From Filosporella fistucella (lineage: Eukaryota > Ascomycota > Leotiomycetes > Helotiales): a stretch of DNA of 64,000 bases. This document shows, piece by piece, positions 58,261 through 64,000 of the stretch (position 1 is the stretch's first letter; every line of letters begins with the position of its first letter). The notes below the pieces were generated by a model. That model ran no database searches. It had not been told where the DNA came from and was given only the letters and a program-made list of their open reading frames with translations. The stretch covers positions 4,154,001 to 4,218,000 of the forward strand of contig JAQJZZ010000008.1 in the NCBI GenBank assembly GCA_030077755.1, written 5' to 3'. The position numbers and the translations under genes are program-made.

Positions 58261-58970
58261 TTGGATCTGAGATGTGTTTGAAAATGGAATATAGTTTTAG
58301 AGAGATGTTTGGTATTAGTGAAGGGTATTATCGTGTTTGGAAGGAGGGAAGAGGGGACATTTTTGATATCGACACTGTTGTATGCTGGATGGCGGCGGGA
58401 GGAAGCGAATTCAGGGACTTACACGTGCTGAGGACTCACTGACAAAACTGTACAGTAGGGGTAGGTACTTCCAGGTTGCCCTGCCAGGTTCCTGCAAAAG
58501 TTCACGGTGAAATACCTTCTGTTTCCTAGTTTAAGCAATGAATATCATGAGCGCTTCTAGGTAAGGTCACGTATACCAATGAATAAAAAATCGAATTGGA
58601 ACTCGACTGTAAAAGCATTTCACAATACCTCCCTGATTTGTCTCTTGTATTTTGTACCTTGCATGGATCACCAGCAAGCGATAACGCGATAATGGTGCGT
58701 CATTGACTTCAAAACAAAATTCTTTCCTCTCCTTCTCTAACTAGAAACGAATTCTCACTCACCGCTTAGAGCTTTAAAACGAAGACCATTCCCGACTCTA
58801 GACTCATTCGGATCAGCATTGAAGATTCTGCGTTCGCCATCCTTCTCGAAACAAAATATAATATCCTCGACATCCTCACACCACCCCACCTTCAAACCAC
58901 TCTACAATACAATTCGAACCTCATCTTCGAACCCCTCCTTTCGCCCTTCAATCCCTTCCCCGATCTCAAA
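58261..58970. promoter_or_regulatory. Divergent upstream region of rmp1 and caf16
   Basis: 710 bases between outward-facing start codons; rich in CT near the caf16 start. Frames overlapping 58819-59013 are shadows of the leader. Confidence 0.4.
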
Positions 58971-59831
58971 ATGCCACCACCGGCAGAAGACCCCTCCTCC
59001 GGACCCTCAATAAATGTTTCCTCCCTCTCGTACACCTTCCAAAACCACAATCTAGGGCTGAACAACATCTCTCTCTCCCTCCCTCCATCCTCGCGCACCC
59101 TCCTAATAGGCGCCAACGGCGCCGGCAAAACGACACTTCTCCGCCTCTTATCAGGCAAACGTCTTGCTCCCTCTGGTACAATTTCAGTTGGTGGCCTGGA
59201 TCCGTTCAAAGATGGGTTACAAGGCGTTACGTATCTAGGATTGGAGTGGGTGTTGAATCCTATTGTGCGGACCGATATTGGGGTTAGAGAGTTACTTGCT
59301 AGTGTAGGAGGGGATTATTATCCGGAGAGGAAGGAGGAATTGGTTAGTGTGCTTGATATCGATTTGGATTGGCGAATGCATGCTGTGAGTGATGGAGAAA
59401 GGAGGAGGGTACAGCTTGCTATGGGGCTTATCAGACCTTGGAGGATACTACTATTGGATGAGATCACAGTTGATTTAGATCTGCTGAGTCGGAGTAACTT
59501 CCTAGCGTTTCTGAAGAAGGAGACAGAGGAGAGAGGAGCGACGATTGTGTATGCTACACATATCTTGGATAATCTTGCCGGGTGGCCGACGCATTTGGTG
59601 CATATGAGTTTGGGCAAGGTAAAGGAGTGGGGAGAGGTAGAGGGCTTTCAGGTTGAAGGACGAGGGGGAGAGAGTGGGAATTCGAAGTTAGGTGAGCTGG
59701 TGCTTGGGTGGTTGAAAGATGATTTGAAGGAGAGAGGACCGAGGAATAAGGGGACGACGAGTGAGGGGACAGCGTACGTGAATCCCGGTGTTGGAGGATA
59801 CGGACTTGAGAACTCAGGGTGGAAGAAGTGA
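58971..59831 (+). CDS. caf16: Caf16-type soluble ABC ATPase
   Basis: Single-exon, 286 residues, one ABC domain and no membrane segment. Caf16 in yeast associates with the CCR4-NOT/mediator machinery. Walker A is GANGAGKTT (residues 47-55), the signature is VSDGERRRVQLAMG (139-152) in place of LSGGQ, Walker B is RILLLDEITVDLD (158-170) and the switch His is in YATHILDNL. GLEWVLNPIVRTDIGVRELL precedes the helical part. The C-terminal 80 residues include LVLGWLKDDLKERG and a Gly-rich end, typical of the fungal members. Stops of caf16 and elp2 are 141 bases apart. Confidence 0.92.
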   Translation: MPPPAEDPSSGPSINVSSLSYTFQNHNLGLNNISLSLPPSSRTLLIGANGAGKTTLLRLLSGKRLAPSGTISVGGLDPFKDGLQGVTYLGLEWVLNPIVRTDIGVRELLASVGGDYYPERKEELVSVLDIDLDWRMHAVSDGERRRVQLAMGLIRPWRILLLDEITVDLDLLSRSNFLAFLKKETEERGATIVYATHILDNLAGWPTHLVHMSLGKVKEWGEVEGFQVEGRGGESGNSKLGELVLGWLKDDLKERGPRNKGTTSEGTAYVNPGVGGYGLENSGWKK

Positions 59832-59972
59832 GGGATTGGATAATTGATGTACTTTGGTTTGGGTCATGAAAAGCTTTCTTTTGTACCTATTGAGATGTTG
59901 CATGAGCTTCAACGCTCGGGTTATACGCATGGTCGGCGCATTTAACATACCCTTTTGCTTTGTATTCTATGA

Positions 59973-62493
59973 TCAAAGAGATAGAGAATAGATCCTTAGT
60001 GAGCTATCTTCGCTCGCGATTGCGAGAGATGTTTCTGTCTCTGCTGTGCTGCCAATAGGTTTCCAGGTTAGTTGTGTGATTGCTTTTGTAGGGAATGGAG
60101 AGGAGCTAGACGCGTTAATATTGCAAAACTATGGAATGATGGGGACACTGACCTTGGGTATGTAACCTTCAGTTCCGTCGCAGAAAGGTTTTTATCGATG
60201 GTGTATATCCTCAGCCTTCCAACCTCGGTTCCAACCGCAAGATATAGCTTTCCATCCACAACTCTATCCAGAAAATCAACAGAAGTAACCGGATTCTCCT
60301 CCCCAATATTACTCTTACACACCCATCCCTCTCCCTCTCTCCCCCAAATCTTAACCTGTTTATCCCTCCCAGCTGTAACGAACACCTGTCCCTCCTTCTC
60401 ATAGGCAGGGGCCCAAGAACAATCTAAAATCATTCTCGCATGACCTTTCAAATTCTGTTCTTTGAGTGTGAACGTTGCACCTGTCCCCTTTTCAAATACA
60501 GCCCATTGACGATCTCGTCCTACACTTAGCAGGAATGTGCCATCATTTGAAAAGCGTAGTCGAGTAACTGTAAGCGCGTGTGCCGTAAGGGGAGGCCGAA
60601 TTTCATGCCATGACTCCGTCTCGAAAAGTCGGATGACTGCATGATCGATAGAAGAAGCTTTACAAGCTGTTGCTACTACACTGCCATCTGGACTTGCAGC
60701 TAGAGCAGAGATCTCATATCCATGGCCATATAGTTTCTCGATTTCAGGCCACAGAGTATGTCTCGAGAGATGGTCCTCTAGTGGTGGATGCTTGAGATCC
60801 AGTGTTGATTTATGTACCACCGATGCAGGATCAATCGCATTTCTATCCCTATGTGAACCAGGGAGAACTTCCTCGTCATCGGCCACAGCTTCGATAGCTT
60901 TGTTTGAGAGGCCGAGGACGGGCATATTTGCTGCATCAGGCATGTTTTCTGTGTTCGAGATGAAACCGCAAAGTTTGGATAATAGATTTGCTATGGCTTT
61001 CGGTTGAGAGAAGACGCGGAGCAGTTTTTCATCTGCGCCTGAAACGAAGGAGGAGGTGCCCAAGGTGTCGACACAATTTAGGTCGTAGCCATGGATTTGA
61101 GGACGAGCCATTTCATGCCATGTACTCAATCCATCTCTTTTCCATTGAGCATGAAGTCGAGTGGTTTGATCCGAGGAAGTAGAAAGGATATAATCACCAT
61201 TCTTTGACCATGCGATTCCAGTGATAGACTGTGTATGTCCACTGATACCGACACCTTGAATCCATTTATCTTGCTCCAGATCATGATCCCAAAGACGCCA
61301 ACTTCCTGTTCTGGCAAGACATACAACTGTTTCCCCAGATGGAGACCAGAGACCTGTCCAGAAACCACCTGTGCTGCCAGTAGCTGTAGTGCTTCCTTTC
61401 TCTGCACTAATCTCTCCCATACGAGCAATGGTAACCCAAACGCCTGTCGCCTCATCTGGTTCCCAGATCGCGAGTGAATTATCTGCAGAAGCTGAAAGAA
61501 GCTGTATTTTATCTCCTACAGATCTCCATTTGGTGCTATAAATCCAGTCCTCGTGTCCCAATAAGAGAGCCTCAAAGGTAGCTGAGAAATCTAAGCCCTC
61601 TGCTTTGAATCGATGGGCTCTATTTGATAGGGATTTTCCAGGTAAGAAAGCGCCGAGAGAGGGGTCTGCTGATGCTGCTGCAGCAGGTAATTCTTTTCCT
61701 TGATGAATGCGCCAGAGACGAATATATTTGTCCTGGCTACCGGAAGATAGGATGAGGTCGCTAGTAGGATCGAAATTTTCCTGTGTAAACTCAAGAGAAC
61801 GGATCCATCCTTCATGACCAGAGAGTGTAGCTTGGAGTTTGAAATCTGGACTTGTGGATGAATCGCGGACGTAGAGTTGGATGATATCTTTTGTTCCTGC
61901 AACTGCTAAAACATATGACTCCGGGGCTCCAGCTAAAGGACTCAGAGCCAATGCCAGCGGAAATAGTCGAGGGGTAATATTAATGCTCTGCTGGAGAGTT
62001 GCGAGGTTGTCTGATAGAGACCATATCTTGACAACAGCATCTGCTGAGCCGGTAACAAAGATATTTGGCGAGCGGCTTGAAACTCCTATACAATTTATAG
62101 AAGCTCCATGATCCTTGAGTGTCTGAACACAAGCATATCTCTCAGATGAGCTTTTTGCCCATATTCTAACCGTTTTGTCGACCGAACCACTGATGATCAA
62201 TCCAGGTGATTCAGGGATGAACTTGACAGCATTTACAGTATCTGTATGACCAGTAAGGAGATCAAATATACCGCGTACATTGCCTTCAGGGTCCTGCTTC
62301 AATTAGACATGATCTATATCGGAAATGGTTTCATCATGGACGATATTGATCACGGGATACAGCTTACTTGAGGTCGCCATAGAGCAACATTCCTATCAGC
62401 TCCAAAAGCTAATAAACCTGTGATATCCCAATCGGCTGCAGATGGATGACGATTTGCGCCCGCTGAGAGGTACTCTGCGTTACATTGACTCAT
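59973..62493 (-). CDS. elp2: Elongator complex subunit Elp2
   Basis: WD40 scaffold of Elongator, which makes the 5-carboxymethyl side chain on wobble uridine-34 of tRNAs. Exons are 62493-62368, 62293-60153 and 60048-59973, giving 780 residues, matching the family length. The first exon gives MSQCNAEYLSAGANRHPSAA and DWDITGLLAFGADRNVALWR, the family start. Two seven-bladed propellers follow, with repeats such as LLTGHTDTVNAVKFIPESPG, VDKTVRIWAKSS, LSGHEGWIRSLEF, SQDKYIRLWRIHQGKELP, GHTQSITGIAWSKNGDYILS, LYGHGYEISALAASPDGSVV and AGRDKQVKIWGR. The last exon, entered from a gtcagt donor, gives TSLAIASEDSSLRIYSLSL, the conserved Elp2 end; without it the frame would run into an unrelated tail. The first intron ends with a tandem acceptor (aagcag), leaving one optional Gln. 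Confidence 0.93.
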
Positions 62494-62970
62494 CGTGAAT
62501 TCATGTGCGAGTGGACCTGTATTGAGAGCAGTACTTTCGAGTGTTGGGGCTCATTCACTCATATTTCAAATATTAAAATGATTTTTTGACGCGTGGTGGA
62601 GTTTGCTGGTGGATCATGAATTTTGTTATTGATTATGATACAATCAGGTTTTGTTCGGCTGAAGAAATTTCGCCAACATCGTGAACAAATCTCTACTTCC
62701 TGTCTCTGTACAATTACATCCTCCTATAACTAGAACTTTGCTTTCCAAAGTAACTTCACTTCATGATCTCTATTTTCAAATCACAACTTAAGATATATAT
62801 AAGTACATCTATTTTAAGATCATCCCGCACAGCAAAATCAATATATTGCAGCAGAAGTAACAAAAATAACGGTCGGCGCTAAGCGAGCTTCAAACGCAAT
62901 ATTTTTGATCTAACTTCCTCTTCTCCCATCACCATCTTCTAAACTTCTCCAAATATCACCCAACCAAACA
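62494..62970. promoter_or_regulatory. Shared divergent promoter region of elp2 and urm1
   Basis: 477 bases between outward-facing start codons. A TATA-like tatatataag lies at about 62793-62802, some 170 bases upstream of the urm1 ATG. The two products act on the same tRNA nucleotide, so co-regulation is plausible but inferred. Confidence 0.5.
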
Positions 62971-63682
62971 ATGACTTCACAACTTCCTACCCCTCCCTCT
63001 CCCGAGTCTCCCGAGGAGATTCCTATCTTGGTCGAATTCACGTATGCTTATATCCTAGAAATTCCGTGGGGGTGAGCTAATTATTCTAGTGGTGGCCTGG
63101 AAATGTTATTCTCCAACGAACGCAAACATAATCTATCAGTCCCTGCAAAAGATAACCAGGGGAATGCTGTTACCATCGGCTGGCTCATAGATTATCTCTG
63201 CGACGAAGTAATGAACGATACCAGAAAAGAGATGTTCATCCTTGATGGTCACGTGTAAGCCCATTTCTTTCAATTCTGCAATTGGATCTTCACCGCTTTC
63301 ACCGCCTTCCCCAACGATTTTCCACGATCAAATCAATCTCTTCCACATTTCATTATCTCTGGATGAGATCTATAATATCATGCATATATACATCAGCTTG
63401 TCATGGATATTGAACCAGCTCCCCCTCGCGAACTCTTCACCGTTTCATCATAAACATGTGTTTCGTTATCGTCCAAACATATATTATTTTGCTTCCAAGA
63501 CAAGAGCATGCAATGAACTGTTTATTGCGCTGGTATTTGAATCGAAACTGACATATGCACGTAGTCGACCAGGAATCCTTGTCTTGATAAATGATGCAGA
63601 TTGGGAACTTGAGGGGGAAGCCACTTACGCCCTGCAACCTAAGGATAATATCCTTTTCGTTTCGACACTTCATGGAGGCTGA
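62971..63682 (+). CDS. urm1: Ubiquitin-related modifier Urm1
   Basis: Sulfur carrier that thiolates wobble uridine-34 of tRNAs and also conjugates to proteins. Exons are 62971-63041, 63090-63254 and 63565-63682, giving 117 residues. After an N-terminal Pro-rich extension comes [20 protein letters not shown], then [60 protein letters not shown] and final Gly. The C-terminal Gly-Gly, needed for thiocarboxylate formation by Uba4, is intact. The second intron (310 bases) is long for this gene set and the short terminal exon could be missed. Neighbour elp2 is divergent. Confidence 0.94.
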
Positions 63683-64000
63683 GTTTTGGGGAAACCAATC
63701 GATATTTACGCATTCATTACCGCCATCACACCATTATTTGTACTACCGGAGGTTTCAATATTCAGCTTCACCGTTGATGCATTAGATCTTGCTTTGGTTG
63801 TCAGCTTGTCTATACGGATTACCTTTTTAGTCGTCAGGTTCTCAACTCTATTGCGTCTTAGCCATCAGCTTGTATTTCGAACGTTACCCTAGGTATTGCA
63901 GGCGATACTTGCCTACCCTTGTCATCAGGTTTCAAGCCGACATGCTCTGATGGGATTTTACTTGGAATTATCTAGTCCAATCGTTGGCTTTTATTCGGAA
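63683..64000. other. urm1 3' region
   Basis: No gene was recognised to the window edge. Confidence 0.5.

Overview
This is nuclear DNA of a filamentous ascomycete (Pezizomycotina). The proteins fit Leotiomycetes such as Botrytis or Sclerotinia, but that placement is an impression and was not tested. The evidence is dense genes on both strands, introns of about 45-60 bases with GT-AG ends and CTAAC/CTGAC-like branch sites, an actin gene with five introns starting from a 7-base first exon, and typical fungal housekeeping proteins. No rRNA, tRNA, CRISPR array or complete transposon was recognised.

Layout. 1-6.5 kb: splicing factor SF3b4/Hsh49 (-) head-to-head with tom7 (+), then a mitochondrial carrier of the Flx1/SLC25A32 type (+) and a 2.2-kb empty stretch. 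6.5-12.3 kb: ubiquitin protease (-) head-to-head with mitoribosomal protein uL5m (+), then fes1 (-). 13.9-20.5 kb: actin (+), secreted histidine-acid phosphatase (+), a small secreted Cys-containing protein (-) and a 2EXR-domain protein (-). 20.8-34 kb: exocyst sec8, cell-wall regulator knr4/smi1, vps68, a three-copy 70-bp tandem repeat and gpi13, all on +. 35-40 kb is the accessory-looking part: a Helo-like/ankyrin gene (+) tail-to-tail with a decayed inverted paralogue (-). 40.6-48.4 kb: 6-phosphofructo-2-kinase with a lost phosphatase histidine (-), tom40 (+), an RTA1-family membrane protein (+) and a 76-residue protein (-). 51-59.8 kb: SUMO ligase siz1 (-) head-to-head with an LLPH/DUF2423 protein (+), las21 (+), rmp1 (-) and caf16 (+). 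60-63.7 kb: elp2 (-) head-to-head with urm1 (+).

Several genes serve the same pathway. Tom7 and Tom40 belong to one mitochondrial import pore complex, and the carrier and uL5m also act in mitochondria. Gpi13 and Las21 both add phosphoethanolamine to GPI anchors. Elp2 and Urm1 act on the same wobble uridine of tRNAs and share one divergent promoter region, the most striking arrangement seen.

Gene models were built by hand: splice sites were placed so that frame and family motifs are kept, and exon lengths were checked to sum to whole codons. The best supported are tom7, actin, tom40, the fructose-2,6-bisphosphate enzyme, las21, elp2 and urm1. Gene-poor gaps (4.3-6.5, 12.2-13.9, 24.0-26.2 and 48.4-51.0 kb) hold only unconvincing ORFs.
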